Assembly (NCBI RefSeq): GCF_964204645.1
Contig: NC_134030.1
Coordinates: 21,333,110-21,397,109 of the forward strand
DNA: 64,000 nucleotides
Reading direction: 5' to 3'
Source of the DNA: Tubulanus polymorphus
Lineage: Eukaryota > Nemertea > Palaeonemertea > Tubulaniformes > Tubulanidae
Shown: one piece after another, positions 29,301 through 40,700 of the stretch
Position numbering within the stretch: the stretch's first letter is position 1
Layout: each line of letters opens with the position of its first letter
The notes under the pieces: generated by a model
What the model was told of the DNA's origin: nothing
The model's database searches: none
The model's input: only the letters and a program-made list of their open reading frames with translations
Program-made: the position numbers and the translations under genes

Positions 29301-32300
29301 CTGGGCAACGGTGTGTCCACATTTCGGGCAAAGTAAATTCCCGAGTCGCAAGAAACGCCATAATTCTTTTTTGTCTTTGAAGTAGAATTTGACCAACCTG
29401 AGATATATATTTCAGGAAAAACGCAGTTGTAACAATCCTAAAGTTACATCGGTGAAAAGGAATTATTGACCAGCGATCCGAATTTTATATTTCCCAAAGA
29501 AACGACTGTAGCAAAATCGAAAGAAGTTCGAAAAGAAACGGAGACATGGGTTCATACGTACCAATAGAACAGACACGGGGTCGCGAATAAGAGTAAAATC
29601 ACCAGGAAAACTGCGACTGAACCGACGATTGATCCTGTTTCATTCATTTTCACCGAAACGCGTATTTCTCCTTTATCTACAAGTAATATTTGGAATCGAT
29701 CAAAAAAATTTTGAAATTCTGAATGCAGAATGAATTGAGCAATTACTTGTGGCCCCCGGTGGATCATGACTTGCCACAAGTGGAATAATCTATTGCCGCA
29801 GTAGTTGATGTCCTACTGCTCACTAGTGACACCTGGTGGATCCTCACTTGCCTCAAGTGGAATCCTCTATTGCCGCAGTAGTTGATGTCCTACTGCACAC
29901 TAGTGACACCTGGTGGATCCTCACTTGCCTCAAGTGGAATCCTCTATTGCCGCAGTAGTTGATGTCCTACTGCTCACTAGTGACACCTGGTGGATCCTCA
30001 CTTGCCTCAAGTGGAATCCTCTATTGCCGCAGTAGTTGATGTCCTACTGCTCACTAGTGACACCTGGTGGATCCTCACTTGCCTCAAGTGGAATCCTCTA
30101 TTGCCGCAGTAGTTGATGTCCTACTGCTCACTAGTGACACCCGGTGGATCCTCACTTGCCACAAGTGGAATCCTCTATTGCCGCAGTAGTTGATGTCCTA
30201 CTGCACACTAGCGACACCTTGTGGATCCCCTCTTGCCACAAGAAGAAACATTTATTGCCGCAGTTGTAAATGTCCTACTGCACTCTAGCGACACCTGGTG
30301 GATCCACACTTGCCACACGTGGAATCCTCTATTGCCACAGTTGTTGATGCCCTACTGCACACTAGCGACACCTAGTGGATACTTATCTACCGCAAGTGGA
30401 ATCCCCCATCACCGCCGTAACATTAGCGATTACCCATTTCGATATTTACCGCTTTGCCAGGTGAACAAACTTACCAATGCAGTCTTTGATGTTGATCGTC
30501 CCAGTAGATGGCGTTGTGCCGTTTCGAGGGCAAACGACGCAGCGAGGCATTGCGTAATCGGGTTGATAAGAACCCATATCGCAGCGGTGACAGTTATCCT
30601 GTACGGCAGTGCTGTAGAACCCCGGATGACACGGTACTGTAACAGAAACAAAAAATATGGATTCCAGCACTGAGGGTTTAACAGATGAAACCACACAACG
30701 CCACTTATAGTTATTAAGATAGAATCCCATGATACATAGAAAAAAAAATAGGTTCGATTTCATGATTTAAAAGGTTTCCATTTCATTTGAATTAATATCT
30801 TAATTATACTGAACGATACTGAATAAATACTCCTAGGTCCAGTTTTATAGACTGGCATTATCTTAAATCTGGGGGTTAACTCAATTAAAAATGTGTTAAC
30901 CTCGGGTTAAAGATAAAACTAGTCTATAAAACCGGGCACTGAAGGTAGAAATAAAAGTTTTCTTGAGCTGCTAGTTAAAACTAGATGATACTAGTTGATA
31001 CTAGTTGATACTAGTCATGCGACTCTTCGATCAATGGCTACCACACACAGCTCGTAACAGGGCTTACCGCAGATGATGTTGTGTAGTCTATATCCGCCGG
31101 GACATTGAAAAACGAAATCGTTTTTCAAAGAATTGCGATCGATGTTGATCGTCTGGTCGTCGATCTTATTCACTTCTGCGAGAACTTCGTTGTCAACTAC
31201 TGCAGAAACGGCTTTGAATTCCTGACAGAAAAAGAAATGAAAAAATGCCTAATGCCTGGTGTTTGTGATTAAAATTCATTAATATTGTTCAATAATGAAT
31301 AAAGTGTGCTGATGAATGTCTTCTAATGTCAGGTGTTTGTAGTTCATTTTCAATTAAAAATGTCTCAGGTGAAGCACTGAACACATGTGAAGTGTGGACG
31401 ATCAGTTTGTGAAAGTGCGCTGATAAAATGTCTAATGTCTGGTGTTTGTAGTTCATTTTCAATTAAAAATGTCTCAGGTGAAGCACTGAACACATGTGAA
31501 GTGTGGACGATCAGTTTTTGAAAGTGTGCTGATAAAATGTCTAATATCTGGTGTTTGTAGTTCATTTTCAATTAAAAATGTCTCAGGTGAAGCACTGAAC
31601 ACATGTGAAGTGTGGACGATCAGTTTGTGAAAGTGCGCTGATAAAATGTCTAATGTCTGGTGTTTGTAGTTCATTTTCAATTAAAAATGTCTCAGGTGAA
31701 GCACTGAACACATGTGAAGTGTGGACGATCAGTTTTTGAAAGTGTGCTGATAAAATGTCTAATATCTGGTGTTTGTAGTTCATTTTCAATTAGAAATGTC
31801 TCAGGTGAAGCACTGAACACATGTGAAGTGTGGACGATCAGTTTTTGAAAGTGTGCTGATAAAATGTCTAATGTCTGGTGTTTGTAGTTCATTTTCAATT
31901 AAAAATGTCTCAGGTGAAGCACTGAACACATGTGAAGTGTGGACGATCAGTTTTTGAAAGTGTGCTGATAAAATGTCTAATATCTGGTGTTTGTAGTTCA
32001 TTTTCAATTAAAAATATCTCCGGTGAAGCGCTGAACACATGTGAAGTGTGGACGATCAGTTTTTGAAAGTGTGCTGATAAAATGTCTAATATCTGGTGTT
32101 TGTAGTTCATTTTCAATTAAAAATGTCTCAGATGAAGCACTGAACACATGTGAAATGTGGACGATCAGTTTTTGAAAGTGTGCTTATAAAATGTCTAATG
32201 TCTTGTGTTTGTTGTTTGTTTTCAACTAAAAGCGTCGCACAATGATTATCACAATAGATAATTTTAATTTCCGATAAAATCTAACGCGCTTGACTTTATG

Positions 32301-35300
32301 GTCTACATATCGAGAGTACGTTTAGATAGAACAATGCCTAACAAGCCCGGCTAGCTCAGTCGGTAGAGCATGGGACTCTTAATCCCAGGGTCGTGGGTTC
32401 GAGCCCCACGTTGGGCGTTGATTTTGCCGTCGATTTCATTTTTCCGTTGAAAGCTTACATTTTCATATGTCTTACGCGAAAAACCCTTCGGTGTTGTCCA
32501 TTTCGTAAACCACTTACCTGATTGAGGTAGCCAGTGACTGATGCCCGCATACAATCGAAATCACAATTCGGTAGATGATACCTAGGACCCGGTATCAAGT
32601 CGAAAGCCACTGTTAAACTATGCCGCACTTTCTCCGAATCTTTCTTACTCTTGTAGAAATGACATTCGGTTTTGAATTTAGCCATCGCGCAAACTCGATT
32701 CTTCGGGCAAACGCTCGACTTGAGCAGTTTTCTGATGGCGGCTTGTTTTGCGGCGAGTTTCGGCGAGTCGCACGAGTCTAACTGGTAGCGAAAACTGACC
32801 CGGTATTTGAAATCCGGTGACACGTAAACTGCGAACGAAAAAGGGGTATATTATAATGTGATATCCCAAAATGATAGAGTAAAGTGTTTGCTTGAACTAT
32901 TCCAACCGTTGTGCCGTTCAAGATGGCTGACTGGTGGCCATTTTTGATTCCAAAAAAAATGTCAGATTAACAGGTCAAATGATATCATGAATTAAGTCAC
33001 CATGCCAAGAGGCTGTCTGATTCTAAAAAAGTGTCTGAAAGTTTATTCCACGCTTCAACTTTATCTAAATAGTCCGGGAATATCGAACTTACACAAAACT
33101 CGTCCTGACGATGACTTTTTCAGTTATAACGTCGAAATAAACTACTCGATAAATCTTTTTGGACTATATTTTCATACTTAGTTAGGGATTTTATAACACT
33201 AGTTTTAAGTTCCTGGAGATGTTCATTAGGATATAGTTGAAATGTGTAAAATATTTCCTGACGCCACCTAGCGGCTGTGTTGATTGTTAATACCTGTCGA
33301 TTCAATGATAGCAGTTACGTTTTCTTATGCGTTATACTAAATTATACATTCAAGGCCGAAGCTATGTTTCCAACGCCATCTAGCGACCGGTGATTTAGTT
33401 ACCTACGAGTCTGGATTGGAATTCCTTAATCTCTTTGTTACCGCTGTCGTCCTGCCCGGTCACCCTGCAGACGAACAAACCACCGTCTTTCGGCTGCGCG
33501 TCGACGAGGCCAAGGTCACCCGACTCCATCGTCTGGTAGCGCTCGTTGGCGATTGGCTGGTTGAATTTATCGTGCCACGTCACTTCCGGATCGAGAAAGT
33601 CGTGCGAGACTTCCGGTTGTAGGCAGGGTACGATCACCGACTTGCCTCGTTCAACCCGAACTTTATCAGCGAAAAAAAAATATCGAATAAATATCATTCT
33701 AAATTCTTAAAGAAATCGTTAATTAGCAGATATTATTTTGGTTCTTACTGATGTGGACTTGTTTCACCACGCGGGCTCCGCTGTCAGTCAAATTATTTGT
33801 AACTCCGCCCATTTCTTCGTCTTGATCCGGCGAGTCTAAAATAGATATATGATATCAACCTTATTAAACTTTCCACAAACGACGGCTGCTTTTTTTAATT
33901 TCCGTATGACATCATCAGCCATCTTTACCGAAGCTGATTGCAGTGCCACCATTAAGTCCTATAACCAATCTAAAAACTGAAAACTAGTCTAGACCTCAGT
34001 CTTAAGATTTAAGACCACTTCTTAAATCAAGTTTTTAGATTGGCTATAGAACTAAGTTGGTCTTAGACTGGTCGTAAGTCTAAGCGATGACTTTGCAATC
34101 GGCCGCTGGAGCTGGATCCATAGTCATGGCTTAGACTCAAGACCAGTCTTAGACCACATCAATGCTAATCTAATAACAACTTAAGTAGAGTTCGTAGATT
34201 TGAGCTCAATTTTAGGGGAAAGTACCTGAACTCAAAATCGTACCTGCTACTACTGGTGCTGCAGCATCTGCCACTGGTTTCAGCGGTCTACTGTAGACCG
34301 ACAGTGTATTGTAATCTGTGTCAGCCGACCCCCCGCAAAGTTTCTCTTCGCTCCCCTCGCAGTGGTAGCTGCAGCGCGAGTCCGGTACCGGCTCCAAAAC
34401 TTTCATATCTTTCTGTTCCCCGCACCGACAAATGGACCTGAAAATTTAAAATCTGGTAATCCGGTGCCTAATTTCAGAAGCAATTCATTTTCATAATCTT
34501 GATTTTGTTAATTATCTACAATTTGTAAGTAATTATCATTCCAACTCAAATCAATTAAAGCCCGGCTAATGGGGGTTTTGTTTGGGGTAAGCGATGGTCC
34601 ACCAGGTGTCACTAGTGCGCAGCAGGACATCAACTACTGCGTGATAGAAGATTCTACTTATGTCTGCAAGTAAGAATCCACCAGGTGTCACTTGTGCGCT
34701 GCGCAGTAGGACATCAACTACTGCTCCAATAGAGGATTCCACTTTTGGCAAGTGAGGATCCACCAGGTGTCCCTAGTGCACAGTAGTTAAAATCATTCAT
34801 GTTTAGAAACACTACCACGATTTGAAATCAATAAGACAACTCATAAGGTATCTTCTAAATACGCTTTAAGACTTGTAGGCTAATATTTTCTGATTATTTC
34901 TTATTACCCTTTCAACATGGCGGCGAATTTGTAGTTTTCCGCGTTACACTTATCGACGCACGAACCGACGACTTCGTTCGAATGCGTCGGGCCCGTGAAA
35001 CTGGGCGCCACGTCACTCAACGGCTCCAGAAAACAGCCCACATACGTGACGTCATCGTCGCCTGCGGTCGTGCTATTCAACGCGTTAAACCAATATTCAG
35101 CGGTTTGCTCGCTAACCGGTGTCGGTGTCGTGGAAGTTGTTTTCGTCGCAGCGATGCGAACAGTTTTAGACTTCTGGTTATCGTAAACGGCCAGTATAAA
35201 GTATTTCGGACTCGCGTCCACCGAGCCGCCGCACTTTCTACGCGGCTCAGCTGAACACGGTTTCGTGCAATATTTCGAATCGTTGAGTTTCGCCATGCCG

Positions 35301-36867
35301 TCGATACGACCAGCACAAGAACACAGTCCACTGAAATCAGATTAAAACCCGATATTAGGTTAAATGTGATGCCAGGTTTACACTTGTATGAAATCATACT
35401 ATATAGTATAAAAAAAGGGTGCGGAAGTGCTCCTTGAGCTAATTGATAGTTTATAGGCCTAGGTTTGTTCAACTTTTCTAATGGAAGTTACGACAAAATA
35501 ATTATCAGATACCCTATTCAGAGGGCAAATAAGATATAAGATGATCCTAGGTTTACTCAACGTTTCTTGCGTGGAATCTAATGGAAGTGGGCAAAATTTT
35601 ATCAGATATATCGAACGACAATCCGGGAAGAATAAGTAATAAGATGTTATACAATCTAAGGTGATAAACATCATAAAACAGTAACGAACTAAACTTATTC
35701 GAAGCAGAGCGAACTCTAGGATGACGTCTTATACTATAGTAAATAGGCTAAACAAAAATGATACCTTGTTTCTCCGCAGCGGCCGGGTCATTTTTGTAAA
35801 ATAAGATAAAATGTATAAACAGTTCATTTCTATAGCGGCCGGGTCTGTTATGGTAAAATTGATCACGATTTTAAAAAAATATGTATAGGGTAGATAGGCG
35901 GCCGGCCGGGTCAACATTTAAGCTCAGCAGAGCGGAGAAACAAGGTATCAATTTTTTTTAGCCATATAAGTTCAATGGCTAGACTTCTTGGAAGCCAAAT
36001 AGGAAGGCGAAAATAGATCATTTTTATGTAGCGTTGATGCCTTCCCATTTTATAGGATTGGGTATGAATCCTGACAATGTGGGTTCGATAATGACAGCTG
36101 TAGTATAACATGAAAGGTCGGTATTGTTAATAGCTACAGCAGCTCACCACACTCACCAGACTAACTCCCAAACCGCAAAAATCACTTCAGATTTATGGTC
36201 TAGCGGTTTGCGCGCTCGGTCGGCAAGCCGCTGGCTGTAGGTTCGAGTCCTGCTAGGGTAACGGCTAGGTTTAAGTTTCGGGGAATTTGGAAATTTCATG
36301 ACCATGGTGAATTTTGAAGGAAATACCCTTTTTGGGATAAGTAACGTGGCTCCGGCGGGCTGGTCTCCAACTTTACCAATCATTTTGATAAAAACACCAT
36401 ACCCTATGAGAGAATAAAGCCCATGAATTTGGTAGCCGTTTCACAAAGCTACTTATTCTTTCTTGACTAAGTTTTATCATTGTCAGTCCGTCTAAGGGGT
36501 GAGTACAGACAGCAGATTGTCTGAGGTCAGGATTGTCCGATTGGTTGCAGGGTACAGACGTCTTTGCACTCTTCGAATTAGCTTTAATTACCTTTCAACT
36601 AATTTAAGATGAACTCAAGTCTTACCCGTCAGAAACCGCGCTGTAGCGATGGCCTTCCTCCAAACACTGCTCAGAACAGACCCTAATAGACACACGGTCA
36701 GCATCGTTCAACGATTCCGGAACGAACATGAACTTTCTCGAATTTTCATCGCTTTTCAAATCGCCGAAACAACCGACGTATCGTCTGGCCTCGGATCGCT
36801 CGGAGTACAAAGAAACTGCAACGAAAATCAGCCAAAATATGGTGGTTTCTTTTGATGTCTTTTGCAT
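26386..36867 (-). CDS. Receptor B: WSC-WSC-Ig-GCC2/3 single-pass membrane protein with tandem WH2-like repeats and polyproline tail
   Basis: Twelve exons on the minus strand: 36867-36626, 35330-34908, 34437-34244, 33835-33749, 33660-33403, 32828-32518, 31221-31068, 30636-30475, 29676-29562, 29397-29286, 29013-28906, 28524-26386. Phases agree; 4,305 nt, 1,434 residues. The ATG at 36867 precedes a signal peptide (TTIFWLIFVAVSLYSERSEA). WSC1 (GCFGD...), a linker and the first half of WSC2 share exon 2; exon 3 completes WSC2 (CRCG...KLCGG). An Ig domain follows (VIVPC...VTW...DGGLFVC), then a cysteine module, a GCC2/GCC3 repeat (PCHPGFYS), a TM helix (SIVGSVAVFLVILLLFA) and CPKCGH. The 713-residue last exon has about ten LLxSIR motifs, three in nearly identical 26-residue repeats (26955-27225), then about 180 residues of Pro/Gly/Ala. 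Inferred role: receptor recruiting actin monomers and profilin. A start upstream of 36867 in the same frame would be non-ATG. Confidence 0.86.
28565..28770 (-). repeat. 77-bp repeat family, ~3 copies
   Basis: Reverse-oriented copies of the unit seen at 29755-30400: CCACCAGGTGTCACTAG, CAGTAGGACATCAACTACTG, AGAGGATTCCACTT. In a receptor B intron between the WH2-tail exon and exon 11. Confidence 0.8.
29755..30400 (+). repeat. 77-bp tandem repeat, ~8 copies
   Basis: Unit of 77 bp (for example copies starting at 29832 and 29909): CCTGGTGGATCCTCACTTGC, AAGTGGAATCCTCTATTGCC, GCAGTAGTTGATGTCCTACT, CACTAGTGACA. In the receptor B intron just before the TM exon. Each copy contains, on the minus strand, CCACCAGGTGTCACTAG, one base away from a CTCF-like core. 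Related arrays: 34575-34795, 50620-50910, 52095-52390. Confidence 0.9.
31290..32235 (+). repeat. 109-bp satellite, array 3 (~8.5 copies)
   Basis: Same unit and orientation as 6250-7140, with copies more alike to each other; recurrent 68-residue frames are spaced exactly 109 bp. Lies in the receptor B intron between the two exons of the cysteine module. Confidence 0.92.
32345..32417 (+). tRNA. tRNA-Lys (anticodon CTT)
   Basis: Cloverleaf of 73 bases: acceptor arm GCCCGGC pairs with GTTGGGC (two G-U), D arm GCTC...GAGC, anticodon arm TGGGA/TCCCA with loop CTCTTAA, T arm GTGGG/CCCAC with loop TTCGAGC, discriminator G. A-box TAGCTCAGTCGG and B-box GGTTCGAGCCC are intact and a TTTT Pol III stop follows within about 10 bases. 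No intron. The 3' CCA is not encoded, as expected for a eukaryote. It lies on the strand opposite to receptor B, inside its intron between exons 6 and 7, about 100 bp from an exon. Confidence 0.95.
33950..34180. repeat. ~47-bp minisatellite family, degenerate
   Basis: Fragments such as TAGACTGGTCGTAAGTCTAA and GATTGGCTATAGAACTAAG, in both orientations, in a receptor B intron. Confidence 0.55.
34575..34795 (-). repeat. 77-bp repeat family, ~3 copies
   Basis: CCACCAGGTGTCACTAGTGC and GCAGTAGGACATCAACTACT in reverse orientation, in a receptor B intron. Confidence 0.8.
35750..35955. repeat. Foldback element with GCGGCCGGGTC motifs
   Basis: AATGATACCTTGTTTCTCCGC (about 35757) is mirrored by GCGGAGAAACAAGGTATCAA (about 35932). 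GCGGCCGGGTC occurs three times inside, and once more at about 54707 within an SLC6 intron. No coding capacity. Confidence 0.6.
36190..36270 (+). repeat. tRNA-like SINE head in receptor B first intron
   Basis: A-box-like TGGTCTAGCGGTTTGCGCGC and B-box GGTTCGAGTCCTGC at tRNA spacing, without a paired acceptor stem. The downstream sequence is AT-rich and lacks a clear tail. Confidence 0.5.
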
Positions 36868-37712
36868 TTTAGTTCTCAATAGAAATTCGTGCAATTGCGA
36901 TGGAGTTTGTCCACCATTTTGAAAACGTTTTTCTTTTTCGTTGCCCGACAACAGACGATCTGACGGTTTCTGTCGTCATGGTAAGTAAACGAATATCTCT
37001 CTGAGCCGTCGCTACAGAATTTGCGGGATCAGAAAACTGACGGCTTTTTAAATGTTTTCAATAAAGTGGTCGTCATTTCACAAAATAGATAAAGGTATGT
37101 TCGTATTCACGACCTACAGTTGAAAATGTTGAAGTAGTAATAGAACTGACTCTGATTAAGATCTCTAAGAATTTTACTAAACATAGGCCTTAATATGGCT
37201 ACTGTCTGTCACAACTGCTCTTCGTGCGACGTTTTGGTGCCTAATTTCGTTAATAATCGGTTGATCTGTAAATATTATGCATCAATTTGATCAGTAAGGA
37301 ATTTGCATTCAGAAATAAATCATGAACTGGCTTAAATTTGTTTGCGTTTTCATCTATCAGCGATAGTTTACCTAGCATACGCTCGCTTAATGCTGAAAAA
37401 CGGCTTTTATGGCTTGTCACTCGGAGCCACCCACTGTATATTGATATGCTAATGAGCAGGCGATGAATTGATACCCACTAACCACCGGACCAAGCGCTTT
37501 AACTTGCTTTACATGGCTAAAAGATGAAGACAACAAATAGGCCCGAAGACGTATCAATTTTCTAAACGAGCGTTCTCAAAATATTTTGTTTTTTTTTCTA
37601 ATGCTGAATTTCACGGGGCCAAGACCTACGCAATGTCTAGAAATCATTACAATTCAACGCTTTTTAAGATATCCTTCGAATTCATTTCTTATCAACTGAT
37701 TTTTTTTTTCAG
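36868..37712. promoter_or_regulatory. Divergent intergenic region between receptor B and gene C
   Basis: About 850 bp separate the receptor B ATG (minus) from the gene C ATG (plus), so the two genes are head-to-head and may share control sequence. A strong acceptor (poly-T then CAG, AG at 37711-37712) sits 3 bp before the gene C ATG, implying a spliced 5' UTR exon somewhere upstream. I could not place transcription starts or a TATA box. Confidence 0.45.
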
Positions 37713-37715
37713 AAT

Positions 37716-40700
37716 ATGATGGCACTGATTTTCAAATGGGCGCCGTTATTGTGGTTTCTTGGTTTGCCGGTTCTAATTGACGCATCCCCGAACGTCCAGC
37801 CAATCGGATGCTTTCAACCAATGCGTCTATCGACCAATGGGAGACTAGGGCCGTTTTACAAGATCGTCGGAGGCCAGAGCAATACGCCCTGCGGATGCGG
37901 TCTAAGATGTTACTACAAGAGATTTGAATTCAGTGCCGTGCAAAAAGGGCAAGCATGAAAAACGTCGTAATATGATTTTCTGGACCATTAAGTGCATATT
38001 TGTCACTTAAATTCAAAAGTCACAAATGGTCAAGTCGCACGATAGAAAGAACCCAGATGGTGTTGGACTGGTTTTAACTCTGTACTTGAACCACCTGGCG
38101 CTGGTTTAGTTATCCGGCATAGATTCATTATATAAATATTCGTATATCTTAAGAATATAAGTTCATCTTGTTGCATTGAAGATAAGTTGGCCATAGAGCT
38201 TAAATGGAAAAGAGTTTAATTGAACTAAAATGAGCTGATAGACTGGTCTGAAGTTGTATGATTGGTTATAGAACCAAAATGAGCTTAGACTGGTCGGAAG
38301 TTGTAAGATTGGTTATAGAACCAAAATGAGTTTAGACTGGTCGGAAGTTGTAAGATTGGTTATAGAACCAAAATGAGTTTAGACTGGTCGGAAGTTGTAA
38401 GATCGGTTATAGAACCAAAATGAGTTTAGACTGGTCTGAAGTTGTAAGATTGGTTATAGAACCAAAATGAGCTTAGACTGGTCTTAAGTCGTTAGATTGG
38501 TTATAGCACCAGAATGAACTTAGACTGGTCTTAAGTTGTCAGATTGGTTATAGAACGAGAATGAGCTTAGACTGGTCTTAAGTTGTTAGATTGGCTATAG
38601 AACCAGAACTAGAACGATTAGAATAGCAAAAATAGTTTTAGACTGGCCTTGTCTAAGTAACGGGTCCCGTCCATTTTATTTTGTAGTGGTATTTGTCGCT
38701 GTTCTAGACACCTGTATGAAAATCAGCCGATTGGTTATAACTACTGTCTGAGTCAGTGTCTGACCAATCAGTGGCTGTTTTGCGGAGGTTCAGCCAATCA
38801 GTTAAGCGTCTCTCGCACCGGGTACGTGCCGAAAAAACCGGTTCGCATTTACAAGTTGCCGTGTAAGTTTTCTCGTTCATCGAATCCAGTTTGTTTCTAG
38901 GACAGGCTGCAGCCGAGTACATAGCTAGCTGACTAGACTAGTCGTAAGAGCGGGGCACTTAGTCAGCTGTTGCAGGTTCGAATCCAAAATCCAACAATTC
39001 ATCTTGCCATTTTAGTTTGCTATAGTTGTTTCTGTGCAGAACTCCAGTTACACTATTGTTGCTTCAGTCTGAACCCAGTTCCAAAGTTTGGGTTTAACTT
39101 GACTCTGAACCCAGTTCCACAGTTGCGTGGGTTTAATTTGACTCTGAACCCAGTTCCACAGTTGTGTGGGTTTAAGAATCCAGTTCTACAGTTGTGTGGG
39201 TTTGATTTGACTCTGAGCCCAGTTGCACATTTGCGTGGACTTCATTCGACTTTGGTCTTTGGAAGGCAGTTTAAGACCTACAATCTAATAAATCTACTTT
39301 CATTTCGACTTTCAGATCAAGATGATATCGTAGCTTGGTGGCCGCTGGATCGAATCTACACATCTACCGATATAAGCGGCGCCGGTCTCGACGGCACAGT
39401 GCACGGGGCCCCATTTACTGAACCCGGCCCACCTTCTGCGGTTCAGCAAACATCTTTAGAAATCATGAAGCCAGCGCATTCCGTCTATTTCGAAAACCTA
39501 GGCATGGACCGCGCTTTGATGGACTCCAGTTTTTCTATCGCGTTTTTCGCGAGGTTCCTACAAGAACGCGAACTGTACATATTGCTCGAATGGGTACGAG
39601 GCACTACCGTATTCGTCTACAAAAGGAAATTCAGCATCATATTGAAACCTCACGACAAATATCCGGCTTTGTTCAGCCTCACTGAGGGATCGGGAGCAGT
39701 TCCGGGCGCACACTGGCACTACTTCACCGTGTCGTATAACTGGAACACAGGCGTGATGCGGCTGGCAAACAATGACCACTCGAGAACGCGCACAATGGGG
39801 AAATTTTCGCTGGCATTCGAAGGTCAACTCTGGCTAGGCACGCGGCTTCACGATTGGAATGTACACATGTACGGTAAATTGTCTTGTTTGACGATTTTCG
39901 ACAGAGATCTGAGCGCCGCCGAATTTGCGGTCGTCAAAGACAAGTGTCTGAAAGGTTCGTGTGAATTTCATGGAAGATTTTTCTAAATTACTTCACTGTC
40001 CATGCAATAGGATAGGTTTTGACGTGATAACCTGACATGACATACTTACTGATCACTAGATGGCGAACTAGTCGCACCCGGCTGATCAGACTGTTTCGGC
40101 TTGCTTAAGTGTTGTCTTACAGTCGTTGAAATGCCTTTCTGCTCGTAGACATATTTTCGATAAGCTAAACCAATACGAAACCTGAACATATTTACAGGGG
40201 TCCGTTGCTCAAAAGTTGGTTAATCTAAATTTCAATAAAATGGTATTCATCCGTCGGTTAACTTTGGAGCAACACTGACCCCTGGAAATGTTATAGGTAT
40301 TATGGTTATTACTATTGAAAAAATTATCTTATTAATCAAACAAATTTGTTGCTTGAAATAGAACACATTTTTATGGCTACCTACATTCTATTTTTCGTTT
40401 TTCAAAATTTCAGCTAATTACCATCAGTTTTCTAGTGACTTAGCCGCTCCGCGATTAGATCCCAGCTCTGAGTATAAAGGCTGCTACCTGTCGACCGTTC
40501 AGTCGTTGCTTTACGGCCGCAAAGATTGGATGTCGCGCGACGAATGTACGTCTTATTGCCACCGAGAAAAACGCGCCTACACCGCCATGTCCGAAGGGTA
40601 ATTAATGGACAGAGTCCTAGTCCACCGTTTGAAGCACCAATATTGATGACGTAGTGCACATAGAATCGAACGCAGAACCCCTCGTATAACGCATACTCGG

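Noticed and set aside
29755-30400. Resemblance of the 77-bp array to a CRISPR array
   Set aside because: Whole units repeat with no unique spacers, there are no cas genes, and the DNA is eukaryotic.
30221-30673. 150-residue plus-strand ORF
   Set aside because: It runs from the 77-bp array across the antisense of the receptor B GCC2/GCC3 exon.
38704-38922. Minus-strand 72-residue ORF
   Set aside because: It is the antisense shadow of gene C exon 2 (second half of WSC1), whose plus-strand reading has conserved cysteines and phase-consistent splice sites.
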